Shown here in pieces: positions 1 to 7,237 of a stretch of DNA of 12,720 nucleotides. The notes under the pieces are model-generated. The model was not told the DNA's origin, did no database searches, and saw nothing but the letters and a program-made list of their open reading frames with translations. Position numbers and translations under genes: made by a program. Each line of letters starts with the position of its first letter. Within the stretch, counting starts at the first letter, position 1. The stretch covers positions 1-12,720 of the forward strand of contig JALXBY010000300.1 of assembly GCA_026991215.1 (NCBI GenBank), written 5' to 3'. Source of the stretch: Anaerolineales bacterium. GTDB lineage: Bacteria > Chloroflexota > Anaerolineae > Anaerolineales > DRMV01.

Positions 1-1
1 G

Positions 2-598
2 GATATCAAAATAAGTAGAATTCTTGACTGGAGCCCCGATGGAAATTATCATCGCAATGCAGGAGTAGAGCCTTTGAGCTTGCAAGAAGTTGCACACATT
101 ACACGAGTAGATCGCCTAATGGTGCTAATCTTTTGGGTAACCAAAAATAACCCTGATGAAGGTCGTAAATTAAAAAGAGTTTTGATCCATTGTAGCCGAA
201 AGGTGTGGATTGCACGTTGTCCGAGCTGTCCTTTATTTTTGGACGACGACGCGTTTATATATCATAAATTAGTACCAATTAGAGTACCTCCACGTACTCT
301 TTCTCAGTATATAGAAGCTTGGGAGCAAGCTCCCTATATGGGTGTGGGGCGGCCAGATCCTCTCGGGTTATTTACAACAATGGGGCCGGATGAAGTTTTA
401 AGACCAGCGTCAGATTTTGCATGTAAAATAAACTATGTAGGAGGTGGGCGAAAGGTTAAATTATTTTCGCTTATATGGGGAGAAGGCCATTTAGATAGAG
501 ATATAAAAACAGATGATATTAATAGCTATGATTACTGGAACGTTAATATATATCGCCCATTTGAGGGCGTCCTCTTTCCTCAAAAGCGTGAAAAATAA
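2..598 (+). CDS. Unrecognised protein, probably 5'-partial
   Basis: I do not recognise this protein. The frame is open from the window edge to TAA at 596-598, giving 198 codons, so the gene probably begins to the left. A rival start is TTG at 74, which has AGGAG at 61-65 with an 8-nt gap and would give a complete 174-residue protein. Visible features are a short hydrophobic stretch (VLIFWV), a CxxC (RCPSC) and several aromatic and basic residues. There is no signal peptide in the visible part and no clear domain. The stretch DWSPDG near the left edge resembles one blade motif of a PD40 beta-propeller, but a single copy proves nothing. The gene is AT-rich compared with everything after about 1120, which suggests acquired DNA. 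It lies 40 nt upstream of the Cys-rich gene, which has its own promoter. That a gene is here is fairly sure; its function is unknown. Confidence 0.6.
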   Translation, partial: DIKISRILDWSPDGNYHRNAGVEPLSLQEVAHITRVDRLMVLIFWVTKNNPDEGRKLKRVLIHCSRKVWIARCPSCPLFLDDDAFIYHKLVPIRVPPRTLSQYIEAWEQAPYMGVGRPDPLGLFTTMGPDEVLRPASDFACKINYVGGGRKVKLFSLIWGEGHLDRDIKTDDINSYDYWNVNIYRPFEGVLFPQKREK

Positions 599-601
599 TT
601 T

Positions 602-630
602 TTGAGCAAACAATTTAGGTTTGGTATAAT
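602..630 (+). promoter_or_regulatory. Sigma-70-type promoter, extended -10, leaderless start
   Basis: The -35 box TTGAGC (602-607), a 17-nt spacer and a perfect -10 box TATAAT (625-630) form a near-consensus promoter. TG at 622-623 adds an extended -10. The expected transcription start is about 637-639, and the ATG of the next gene is at 639-641. The mRNA should therefore have no leader, or one of only about 2 nt. No Shine-Dalgarno sequence could fit in 631-638. Confidence 0.75.
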
Positions 631-638
631 GATTTTGT

Positions 639-1865
639 ATGATACGTTCGATTAGAGAACAAAAAGGATTTATAACCTTTCTGCTTTTAACAATATTTTT
701 CTTACTTCTTACGATATCAATTAATACAGTATATGCTTGTTGGCCTCCACCTTACTTTTGTTGTGGTTTTCCAGTAGCAGCTCGCAGAGATGGCAGAGAT
801 TGTGTATATTCTACACGTTGTGTACTGCCTGGTGAGTGTAGGGGAGGAGGTTGGTTTCCATATACTGTTTACCCTAGAAAGTGGTGTTGTCGAACTCGAA
901 TAAGGTGGAAATGTGATTGGGAATGTGTTCGTCGCACTTGTTGGTGGGAGTATAGATGCCGAAGAATTTGGGGGAGATGGCAGTGTGGATGGTACAGACG
1001 ATGTTCGTGTAGCAGGTGGAAAAGAGTGTGTGGATGGAAGCGTGAATATGTGTGTGGTTATCAACGGTGTCCAGAAACACGATATGTTTACTGCAGCGCC
1101 CAACCTATGGGCCCTTGCGCTGGCGGGGGTGGTGGCGGAGGTGGCAACCGTCCGCCTACCTGTTCCATCAATCTTCCTTCTACCATCACCTATGATGGGC
1201 AAAAATACATCAATACCAGCACGGGGCAACTGATCACAAAGCAGCCGACGCGGCGGTCAGGCAGCCTGAGCCTCTCGGACCCGGATGGCGATACGGTCCG
1301 CGTCACCCAGATTCAGGTGGACAAACCCAACTGTCTTGCGGTCAGCCGCTCGGGGAACACGCTTTATGCTACGCCGCAGGGCAGCGTGACGGGCAAGACG
1401 CCTTCGCTCAGTTCCACCAACAAGTGCAGCGTCAAAATTACGGTCAAGATATCCGATGGCAAGGCAGGGGGTACGGCCAGCTGTTCCAAGACGGTCCAGG
1501 TGGTCTATCCGCCCACACGGATTCAAAAGGTCTATATTTACGATAAAAACGACCAAAGCGTCCAGAAAGATACGCCAGGCAGCGGTGGGACGACGGTTCA
1601 GGGCGGCTTTTTGTACGTGGGCGGGAGCAATCCGGATACCGGGCGTTATGCGATGCAGCCGCTGCAGGGCGCATATCCGACACAGCTTTTGCCGCCTGCA
1701 AGCGCCCGCTTTGCCCGCACAGCCACCCTCAAGCGCGACCATGCGCCGTTTGAATTGCGCGCGGTGTTCTACGACGAGAACGGGCATTTGGGCTTCAACC
1801 CCGCGCAGGTGCAGGTCGCGCTGCGGCTGTGGAACACGACGTACCATCTTCGGGACAGTGTATAG
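639..1865 (+). CDS. Secreted Cys/Trp/Arg-rich protein with Ig-like domain
   Basis: The 408-residue protein begins with a basic stretch and a hydrophobic helix (about residues 10-31), followed by VYA-C. This fits a signal peptide cut before Cys34. Residues 34-160 hold 20 cysteines and 12 tryptophans among many arginines, with cysteines often 3-6 residues apart. An even number of cysteines in an exported protein suggests many disulfides. Eight glycines (162-169) then lead to an Ig/cadherin-like beta domain (about 170-290) with the calcium-site-like motif DPDGDT, and a less clear C-terminal part (295-408). Base composition changes at the Gly linker: the 5' third is AT-rich with TGT-type cysteine codons, and the rest is high-GC. 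The protein stops abruptly 8 nt before the convergent TPR gene, so it may be truncated. The start is supported by the promoter just upstream. I know no named family for the Cys/Trp-rich part; a surface or matrix role is inference. Confidence 0.75.
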   Translation: MIRSIREQKGFITFLLLTIFFLLLTISINTVYACWPPPYFCCGFPVAARRDGRDCVYSTRCVLPGECRGGGWFPYTVYPRKWCCRTRIRWKCDWECVRRTCWWEYRCRRIWGRWQCGWYRRCSCSRWKRVCGWKREYVCGYQRCPETRYVYCSAQPMGPCAGGGGGGGGNRPPTCSINLPSTITYDGQKYINTSTGQLITKQPTRRSGSLSLSDPDGDTVRVTQIQVDKPNCLAVSRSGNTLYATPQGSVTGKTPSLSSTNKCSVKITVKISDGKAGGTASCSKTVQVVYPPTRIQKVYIYDKNDQSVQKDTPGSGGTTVQGGFLYVGGSNPDTGRYAMQPLQGAYPTQLLPPASARFARTATLKRDHAPFELRAVFYDENGHLGFNPAQVQVALRLWNTTYHLRDSV

Positions 1866-1873
1866 GCCGCCCC

Positions 1874-3097
1874 CTAATCGCCTTCCGAAGTGGTCGCGGG
1901 TGCCTCGCCCTCCAAGGCGCCGCAGCGTTCCAGGCCTGTGCGGGCGTTGAACACCGCGATTTCGTCCCCCGGCACTTTGGCCAGGATTTCCCGAAACACG
2001 GGCACGGCCTCGTCACAGCGGCCCAGGCGGACCAGGGCCAGGCCATAGGTGTAGTAGAACTCGGCCACCCGCCCGTAGGTCAGGGGCTGTTTCTTAAAGG
2101 TATAGCCCTCGGGCGAGGTGCCGCCCTTTACAATCAGGGCCAGTTGTTCCACGGCTTCCTTGTACTTCTGGTTCTTGTACAACATCACCCCCAGGTTGCC
2201 CCGCAGGAGGGGGTCCGTAGGCGCTTCTTCCACCGCGGTCTGGGCGTATTGCAGGGCCGCGCCGAACTGCCCGTTGCCCGCATACGTCCGGGAAATCAGG
2301 TAATCCGGGAAGGGGTCCTGGGGATTCAAGGCATTGGCCTCGAGGAACGCGGAGATGGCCTCCTTGTACTTCCCCTGGGCCCGATAGACCAGGCCCAGAT
2401 ACAGGTGGAGGGAAGGGATATAGGGGTTGATGGCCAGGGCCGCCTTGAATTCCTGCACGGCCTCGTCGTAGTTGCCGGTGACGAAGAGGACGTACCCCCG
2501 GGCCCGCCGGCTTTCCAGCAAGCCGGGGTCCAGGGCCAGGGCCTTGCGGGAAGACGAACCGGCATCGGTGTACAGAGCCTGGTCGGCCAGGACCTCCGCG
2601 TACAGGGCCCAGCCCAGGGCGCTCTGGGCGTCCAGGTCCAGCCCGCGGCGCAGGTGGGCCAGCCCCTCGGCCGTGCGGTCCAGCTGGTGCAGCAACCAGC
2701 CCCGCAGGACCAGGGCTTCCGGGTATTCGGGGTTGAGCAGCAACGCGTTGGAAACGCTGGTCAGCGCGGCTTCGTACTGGCCCACCAGGGCCTGCACCCG
2801 GCCCAGTTCCCAGTGCCAGGATGCCTGTTCCGGCTCCAGGAGAAGGGCCCGCTGATAGGTCTGAATGGCCGCTTCGATGCGGCCCTCCTGGAACAGGTTG
2901 CGGGCCTGCAGCACCAAGGCTTCGGGCGCAGGGGTGGGCGTGGGCGTCGGCGCGGAAGCGACCTCGATGCTGGGCAGCACGAACTGGTTCAGGTACAGCA
3001 CGGCCACCAGCAGGAAGACCAGACTTACCGCCTGCTCCCAGGTAAAGGTCCTGCGCCCGCGGGGTTTCCAGCGCAAACGAGAGGGCCGGAGTTCCAT
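1874..3097 (-). CDS. Membrane-anchored TPR-repeat protein
   Basis: This 407-residue protein has a basic N-terminus (R/K-rich, 1-16), one membrane helix (about 22-41), a PTPTPTP linker (50-58) and then a run of tetratricopeptide repeats (about 60-385). Typical TPR signatures recur, such as GRIEAAIQTYQRALLLEP, GNYDEAVQEFKAALAINP and GKYKEAISAFLEANALNP. TPR arrays bind other proteins. The topology suggests an array outside the membrane acting as a scaffold, but the partner cannot be read from sequence. The ATG follows the ftsK stop directly (TAGATG), and AAGGAG (3109-3114) lies 11 nt upstream inside ftsK, so the two are co-transcribed and probably translationally coupled. That suggests, without proving, a role near the division site. 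The proline-threonine linker after a single helix is common in Chloroflexota surface proteins. Confidence 0.88.
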   Translation of the reverse strand: MELRPSRLRWKPRGRRTFTWEQAVSLVFLLVAVLYLNQFVLPSIEVASAPTPTPTPAPEALVLQARNLFQEGRIEAAIQTYQRALLLEPEQASWHWELGRVQALVGQYEAALTSVSNALLLNPEYPEALVLRGWLLHQLDRTAEGLAHLRRGLDLDAQSALGWALYAEVLADQALYTDAGSSSRKALALDPGLLESRRARGYVLFVTGNYDEAVQEFKAALAINPYIPSLHLYLGLVYRAQGKYKEAISAFLEANALNPQDPFPDYLISRTYAGNGQFGAALQYAQTAVEEAPTDPLLRGNLGVMLYKNQKYKEAVEQLALIVKGGTSPEGYTFKKQPLTYGRVAEFYYTYGLALVRLGRCDEAVPVFREILAKVPGDEIAVFNARTGLERCGALEGEAPATTSEGD

Positions 3098-5365
3098 CTA
3101 ATCCGTTTCTCCTTTTTCTTCGGCGTCGGCCTCATTATAGGCATCCTGGGCGTTGGGGGAAGACGGCAGAAGCCCCCGGGCCCGCAGTTGTTCGTACAAG
3201 CGCGCGGCCCGGGTGTAGCCGATGCCCAGCCGGCGTTGCAACAGGGTGATGGAAACCCGGCCCGCTTCCCGGGCGATGGCCGCGGCCTGCTCCAGCAAGG
3301 GGTCCCGGGGTTGCGCGGCGGCTTCCAGGGTTTTCAAGGGCACGGTTTTGGGCCGCGGGGTGGAAGCCGCATATTGGGGTCCCCCTTGCATGTGCCAGTG
3401 GGCCACCACCTTTTGCACTTCCTCAGACGTGACGAAGGACCCCTGCACCCGGATGGGTTCGGTCGCATCAGGCGGGAGGAAGAGCATATCGCCCCGGCCC
3501 AGGAGCCGTTCCGCGCCGGGTCGGTCCAGAATCACGCGACTATCGACGGTGGAGGCTACGGCAAAGGCGATGCGGGCCGGGAAGTTGGCTTTAATCAAAC
3601 CAGTGACCACGTCCACTGAAGGCCGCTGGGTGGCCACGACCAGGTGAATTCCCGTGGCCCGGGCCAGCTGGGCCAGGCGGATGAGGGCCTGCTCGGTCCG
3701 CTGGGGGGCCAGCATCATCAGGTCAGCCAGTTCGTCGATGACCACCACGATGTAAGGCAGGGGTTGCGCTCCGCGCGCGGCTGCGGTCTGGTTGTATTCC
3801 GCGATGGAACGCACGCCAGCCTGGGCCAGGGTCTTGTAACGTCGTTCCATCTCCTCGATGGCCCACTGCAGCGCGCCCTGGGCCTTTTCCAGGTCGGTCA
3901 CCACCGGGGTGAGCAGGTGGGGGATGCCGTTGTACGCGGTGAGTTCCACCCGTTTGGGGTCCACGAGCAACAGCCGCAGTTCCTCCGGGGTGCGGAAGAG
4001 GAGCCAGGTGACCAACATCGCGTGCAGGCACACGGACTTGCCCGCGCCCGTGGCCCCGGCAATCAGGAGATGGGGCATGGTTTCCAGGGCTGCGACCACG
4101 GGACGGCCGGCCACGTCCTCGCCCAGGGCCAGGGGCAGCGCGCTGCGCAGCCGGGCGAACGCAGGGGAGCGCAACACCCGCAGCAGGGGCACCATGCGGG
4201 GGGATTCGTTGGGGACTTCGATGCCCAGGTAAGGCCGACCGGGCACCGGGGCCTGGACCCGCAACCGTTTGGCGGCCAGGGCCAGGGCCAGGTCGTCGGC
4301 CAGGGCCACGATTTTGGCCACCCGCACCCGTACCCGGCCCTTGCGGGTCTCCAGATACCCTGGCTCGATGCCGAAGCGGGTAACCGTCGGCCCCTGCTCG
4401 ATGGCCACCACCCGGGCCGGGATGCCGAAATGGGCCAGGGTTTCCTCGATTTTGCGGGCCTGTTCTTCGGCCCAGGCCTGGTCCTGGGCTGCGGCCTCGC
4501 CTTCCTGGAGGATGGCTTTGGGGTCGGGAAGTTGCCAGGCCCGGCTCCCCGGCTTGACCGCGGGGGGCGGCGCCGGGGCCTGCACAGGCGGCAGGCGCTT
4601 TTCACGGGTGCGGGGGGCGGCTTCGGGTGTTTGACGTTGCGGCCGGCGGGCCTGCCAGCGGCTGCGCGCGCGACGCAGCCATGTCTGGCCCTGTTCCCGC
4701 CAGCGGGACCAGGGCAGGCCGCGCACGCGGCGGGCCAGCAGCCAGAACACGTCCCACAGCGGCCGCTCCCAAAGCCAACGCAAAAGCAGGAGGAAGAAGA
4801 GGACCCGCCACACCGCCGCGCCCCAGGGGCCCAGGCCCTGCCGAAGCCACTGGTGCATGGCCTGCCCCCATCGGCCGCCCAGGAGGGGGTGCCAGGGGGC
4901 CAGGGCTTCCTGCATCCACAGGGGAAGCAGAGCAAGGCCCATCCAGCGGGGCCAGCTCCAGGGCACCCGGTTGGGAAAGAGCAAACGAGCCGCGGCCCAG
5001 AGCAGGGCCAGGCTCCACCCAAGACCGGGCAGCCCCCACAGGGCCAGCCCCCGCCACGCCCAGGGCCGGAGCCGGGGCACGGCCAGGGCCAGCCAGGGCG
5101 CAAGGGCCACCAGCACCAGGCCTAAGGCCAGGACAACGTGCATCCGGCCCTGAAGCCGCGGCCGGAACCGCTGCCTCATCTCCCGAAGCCTGTTCACCCA
5201 GCGGGTGAAGCGCGGGGGCTGCTCCGGCCTGGGCTTGCCCGCCTTACGCCGGGGCGGCTTGCGGGCTTTAGGCTTCTTGGGCTTCCTGGATTTGCGCGGG
5301 CGGGCCATGGGAAACAGACGTTCGCGTACGTGGTTGACGTCAAGTTTACACGTTTGGGGGTGCAT
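3098..5365 (-). CDS. ftsK: DNA translocase FtsK/SpoIIIE
   Basis: This membrane-anchored ATP-driven DNA pump moves chromosome ends through the division septum. The 755 residues show a very basic N-terminus (21-50), three or four membrane helices (about 75-97, 104-130, 140-152, 182-212), a basic/proline linker, and the alpha-beta motor. The motor has Walker A GATGAGKS (437-444), the DPKRVE motif (469-474), Walker B VVVIDELAD (540-548) and the family motif GAERLLGRGDMLFLPP (617-632). A gamma winged-helix domain follows (about 690-735, core ITLLQRRLGIGYTRAARL), which in relatives reads KOPS-like polar DNA sequences. The linker is short, as in SpoIIIE-type rather than E. coli FtsK. Neither possible start has a clear Shine-Dalgarno sequence. 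ATG at 5308 (residue 20, MARPRKSRKP) gives a more typical basic start and is a real alternative. The TPR gene follows without a gap. Confidence 0.96.
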   Translation of the reverse strand: MHPQTCKLDVNHVRERLFPMARPRKSRKPKKPKARKPPRRKAGKPRPEQPPRFTRWVNRLREMRQRFRPRLQGRMHVVLALGLVLVALAPWLALAVPRLRPWAWRGLALWGLPGLGWSLALLWAAARLLFPNRVPWSWPRWMGLALLPLWMQEALAPWHPLLGGRWGQAMHQWLRQGLGPWGAAVWRVLFFLLLLRWLWERPLWDVFWLLARRVRGLPWSRWREQGQTWLRRARSRWQARRPQRQTPEAAPRTREKRLPPVQAPAPPPAVKPGSRAWQLPDPKAILQEGEAAAQDQAWAEEQARKIEETLAHFGIPARVVAIEQGPTVTRFGIEPGYLETRKGRVRVRVAKIVALADDLALALAAKRLRVQAPVPGRPYLGIEVPNESPRMVPLLRVLRSPAFARLRSALPLALGEDVAGRPVVAALETMPHLLIAGATGAGKSVCLHAMLVTWLLFRTPEELRLLLVDPKRVELTAYNGIPHLLTPVVTDLEKAQGALQWAIEEMERRYKTLAQAGVRSIAEYNQTAAARGAQPLPYIVVVIDELADLMMLAPQRTEQALIRLAQLARATGIHLVVATQRPSVDVVTGLIKANFPARIAFAVASTVDSRVILDRPGAERLLGRGDMLFLPPDATEPIRVQGSFVTSEEVQKVVAHWHMQGGPQYAASTPRPKTVPLKTLEAAAQPRDPLLEQAAAIAREAGRVSITLLQRRLGIGYTRAARLYEQLRARGLLPSSPNAQDAYNEADAEEKGETD
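5334..5343. promoter_or_regulatory. Perfect palindrome TTGACGTCAA, possible operator
   Basis: A perfect 10-bp palindrome lies between the two possible ftsK start codons (5365 and 5308). If translation really begins at 5308, it falls in the 5' leader or promoter of ftsK and could bind a dimeric regulator. If translation begins at 5365, it is simply coding sequence. A palindrome this short can occur by chance. Confidence 0.25.
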
Positions 5366-5747
5366 GTAAAAGTTGCTGAATCAGGGGGCCGGGGGATTCC
5401 GTGGAGGCATAAAGCCGTTGTTCTACATGGATGCGCTGTGTTTTCCGTGCCCCGGGGTGAGCATGTATCAGAACATGAAAATCACTTGCTTGGAGCCGAC
5501 TTTCCGTTGCCTTTGGCTACTTGCGGCCGTTAATGTTTTTCCTACACAATCCGTGCTTCTACCGGCAGGGTTCCAGGTAGAATAGAATGGTTTTGCCGCC
5601 TGAAAAACCCCCAGGGGAGGTTGCCTGTGCAATAGTCTCAAGAGGCGAATAATCAAAAAAAAAAAAACGAATTGCTATAAGACTGATGTTGACGCCCAGT
5701 ACATTTGGAATTAGGATAAAGGGGCATCTTTTCTAAGGAGACGTGCA
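5366..5747. other. Divergent intergenic region, 382 nt, no gene
   Basis: This gene-free stretch separates ftsK (minus) from the Roadblock/GTPase cluster (plus). It is less GC-rich than the flanking genes. It contains a run of 13 A (5655-5667) followed by an extended -10-like TGCTATAAG (5673-5681) that lacks a good -35, and further down the clearer promoter at 5689-5717. The A-tract could act as an UP element or bend. Short open frames on both strands here have no Shine-Dalgarno sequence or protein-like composition, and I do not call them genes. I found no convincing minus-strand promoter for ftsK by eye. Confidence 0.6.
5689..5717 (+). promoter_or_regulatory. Sigma-70-type promoter of the GTPase/Roadblock cluster
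   Basis: The -35 box TTGACG (5689-5694), a 17-nt spacer and the -10 box TAGGAT (5712-5717) predict a start at about 5724. This leaves a 24-nt leader that carries TAAGGAGA (5734-5741), with 6 nt to the ATG at 5748. The A13 tract lies 22-34 nt upstream of the -35 box. Confidence 0.6.
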
Positions 5748-6248
5748 ATGTCAGAAGAAAAATTTAGCCACATCAAAAAATGTCTTCAAGAAGTCCGGTA
5801 TGAAACCGGTGCTTCGGTGGTTTTGATTGCCGATGAATCCGGTCGGGCGCTGATTTACACAGGCACCGAAGAGCCGCACACCATCAGTCTGCTGGCCGCG
5901 TTGAGCGCCGCGGGCCTGAGCGCGCTGCAGGAAATCATCATGACTTCCTTCCGCCTCCCCCAGGCCGCGGACGAGCAGATGCTCATGCTGGAAGTGCCCC
6001 AGGGCGAAATCCTGCTCCTCTCCAAACCTCCCTTGGTGTTCTTGTTGGTGTTTTCCGATAAGACTCGCCTGGGCATGGCCCGGCTCCTGCTCAAGCGGCT
6101 GGCCAAGGAGGCCGACTGGCGCGCCATCCTCCATCAGCCGGAGGACCAGGTCCAGCAGGCCCTGAACCAGGTCAAGGAAGAGGTCTTCTCCTCCGAGGAC
6201 AAACTGGAAAACGACCTTTTCCACACCTTGTGGCAGCGGGGGGAATAG
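5748..6248 (+). CDS. Roadblock/LC7-like protein, first of cluster
   Basis: This 166-residue soluble protein has the alpha/beta layout of Roadblock/LC7 proteins: an N-terminal helix (about 4-18), a strand (SVVLIADESGRAL), a long Ala/Leu-rich helix (about 44-65), a beta pair (MLMLEVPQGEILLL, LVFLLVFSD) and a last helix (LGMARLLLKRLAKEA). A charged tail of about 40 residues follows. Roadblock proteins dimerise and, in the MglB group, bind MglA-type GTPases as GAP or scaffold. Its place 6 nt upstream of the GTPase gene supports that role, but the sequence alone does not show which Roadblock protein of the cluster is the GAP. The start is well supported by AAGGAG 7 nt upstream and a promoter at the right distance. 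Confidence 0.8.
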   Translation: MSEEKFSHIKKCLQEVRYETGASVVLIADESGRALIYTGTEEPHTISLLAALSAAGLSALQEIIMTSFRLPQAADEQMLMLEVPQGEILLLSKPPLVFLLVFSDKTRLGMARLLLKRLAKEADWRAILHQPEDQVQQALNQVKEEVFSSEDKLENDLFHTLWQRGE

Positions 6249-6254
6249 GCAATC

Positions 6255-6827
6255 ATGCGTGTCATCTGGGACCGCCGCGAACTGCACATCAAGGTCGTAT
6301 ACTACGGGCCGCCCCTTTCTGGCAAAACCACCAACCTGCGCCGGTTGCAGGAGAACATCGCGCCCCAGCACCGCAGCGATCTGGTCTCCCTGGATACCGA
6401 AGGGGACCGCACCCTGTTCTTCGACCTTTTGGAGGTCAACCTGGGGCGCATTGGCGGCCTGCAACCGCGGGTGAGCCTGTATACTGTACCCGGCCAGCCC
6501 CGGTACCAGCGGGTCCGGGAACTGGTGCTGCGGGGGGCCGATGGCGTGGTCTTCGTCGCAGATAGCGCCCCCCACCGCTTGCGGGAAAACCACGCCATGT
6601 GGCAACAGATGTGGCAGCAAATGTACAAACTCCGCATCCAGGACGTCCCCGTGGTCCTGCAACTCAACAAGCGGGACGTGCCCAACCCAACCCCCGTCGC
6701 CCAGTTCCAGCAACTCCTGCGGCACCCCAAAGGGGAGGAGGTCCCCATCGTGGAAGCCCAGGCCAAGCATAACGTGGGCGTGCGGGAGACCTTCGCCCTC
6801 ATCCTCAAACGCATCCTGCAAAGGTAA
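6255..6827 (+). CDS. MglA-type small Ras-like GTPase
   Basis: The 190-residue protein has all G motifs of the MglA family: P-loop GPPLSGKT (18-25), the hallmark DTEGDRTLFFD (47-57), YTVPGQ (76-81) in place of the DxxGQ of Ras, NKRD (138-141), and EAQA with a following VGV (167-176). R52 and Q81 correspond to the catalytic arginine and glutamine known from Myxococcus and Thermus MglA. The enzyme binds and hydrolyses GTP and acts as a cytoplasmic switch. In Myxococcus it controls polarity and motility, but its role in this lineage is not shown by the sequence. A tandem MWQQ-MWQQ (115-122) lies in the region between the G3 and G4 motifs. It sits 6 nt after one Roadblock gene and 6 nt before another, a tight operon. 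I give no symbol because orthology to mglA itself is not established. Confidence 0.92.
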   Translation: MRVIWDRRELHIKVVYYGPPLSGKTTNLRRLQENIAPQHRSDLVSLDTEGDRTLFFDLLEVNLGRIGGLQPRVSLYTVPGQPRYQRVRELVLRGADGVVFVADSAPHRLRENHAMWQQMWQQMYKLRIQDVPVVLQLNKRDVPNPTPVAQFQQLLRHPKGEEVPIVEAQAKHNVGVRETFALILKRILQR

Positions 6828-6833
6828 GGACGT

Positions 6834-7232
6834 ATGTCTACGCCCAACACGTACCGCAGCCAACGCTGGCACAACATCCTCCGCACCCTCGTCAACGAGG
6901 GCCGCTTCCTGGCCGCTGTCCTGACCGATTTCCAGGGTCTGCCTTTTGCCGCCGCCTGGGATGTCTCCCAACCCCTGCCTTCCCGGGAGTTGGTGGACAT
7001 CCTCGCGGCCTTCACACCGCCCCTGCTGCGCATCGGCAAACAGATGGAAAACTACATGGGCGAGTTCGACCTGGACGAGGTCATCGTCCGCACGCAGCAG
7101 GGGGTCCGGGTGGTCACCCGGATGCTGTACCTGGAAGACACACCCCTCATCCTCACGGCCCTGGTGCCGCCCAAGCGGGCCTACAGACGGGCCATGAACC
7201 GGGCCATCCGGGCCTTACACGGCGGCAGGTAG
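6834..7232 (+). CDS. Roadblock/LC7-like protein, second of cluster
   Basis: This 132-residue protein matches a single Roadblock/LC7 fold: an N-terminal helix (HNILRTLVNEG), a strand pair with a turn (FLAAVLTDFQGLPFAAAW), a long helix (about 48-70, ending in RIGKQMENYM), two strands (EVIVRTQQGVRVVTRML, TPLILTALVP) and a C-terminal basic helix (RAYRRAMNRAIRAL). It is the shorter and more MglB-like of the two stand-alone Roadblock proteins, so it is a good candidate for the GTPase partner. The ATG is 6 nt after the GTPase stop, and TAAGGA lies just upstream. A strong terminator-like hairpin follows 6 nt after its stop codon, so it probably ends the first transcription unit. The Roadblock call is by fold pattern and context, not by an alignment. 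Confidence 0.8.
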   Translation: MSTPNTYRSQRWHNILRTLVNEGRFLAAVLTDFQGLPFAAAWDVSQPLPSRELVDILAAFTPPLLRIGKQMENYMGEFDLDEVIVRTQQGVRVVTRMLYLEDTPLILTALVPPKRAYRRAMNRAIRALHGGR

Positions 7233-7237
7233 CCACC

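Noticed and set aside
26..45. WSPDG motif read as a PD40 beta-propeller blade
   Set aside because: Only one copy is visible and the rest of the protein shows no repeating blades.
639..740. N-terminus QKGFITFLLL read as a type IV prepilin leader for the peptidase in this window
   Set aside because: The glutamate expected at position 5 after the Gly-Phe cut is a leucine, and VYA-C further on fits an ordinary signal peptide better.
1829..3619. Long plus-strand open frame of 596 codons
   Set aside because: It lies antisense to the TPR and ftsK genes, which have clear domains. Its composition (Gly, Gln and His rich, low complexity) is typical of the mirror frame of high-GC genes.
3644..5125. Plus-strand open frame of 493 codons
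   Set aside because: It is antisense to ftsK, crosses its Walker motifs and has no domain-like pattern.
5606..5622. Possible minus-strand terminator hairpin with T-run
   Set aside because: The stem is short and interrupted by a bulge, and no minus-strand gene ends upstream of it.
5373..5656. Small open frames in the divergent intergenic region on both strands
   Set aside because: They have no Shine-Dalgarno sequence, a mixed residue make-up and no tie to the promoter found further down.
5751..6971. Minus-strand open frame of 406 codons
   Set aside because: It is antisense to the Roadblock and GTPase genes, which have ribosome binding sites and conserved motifs.
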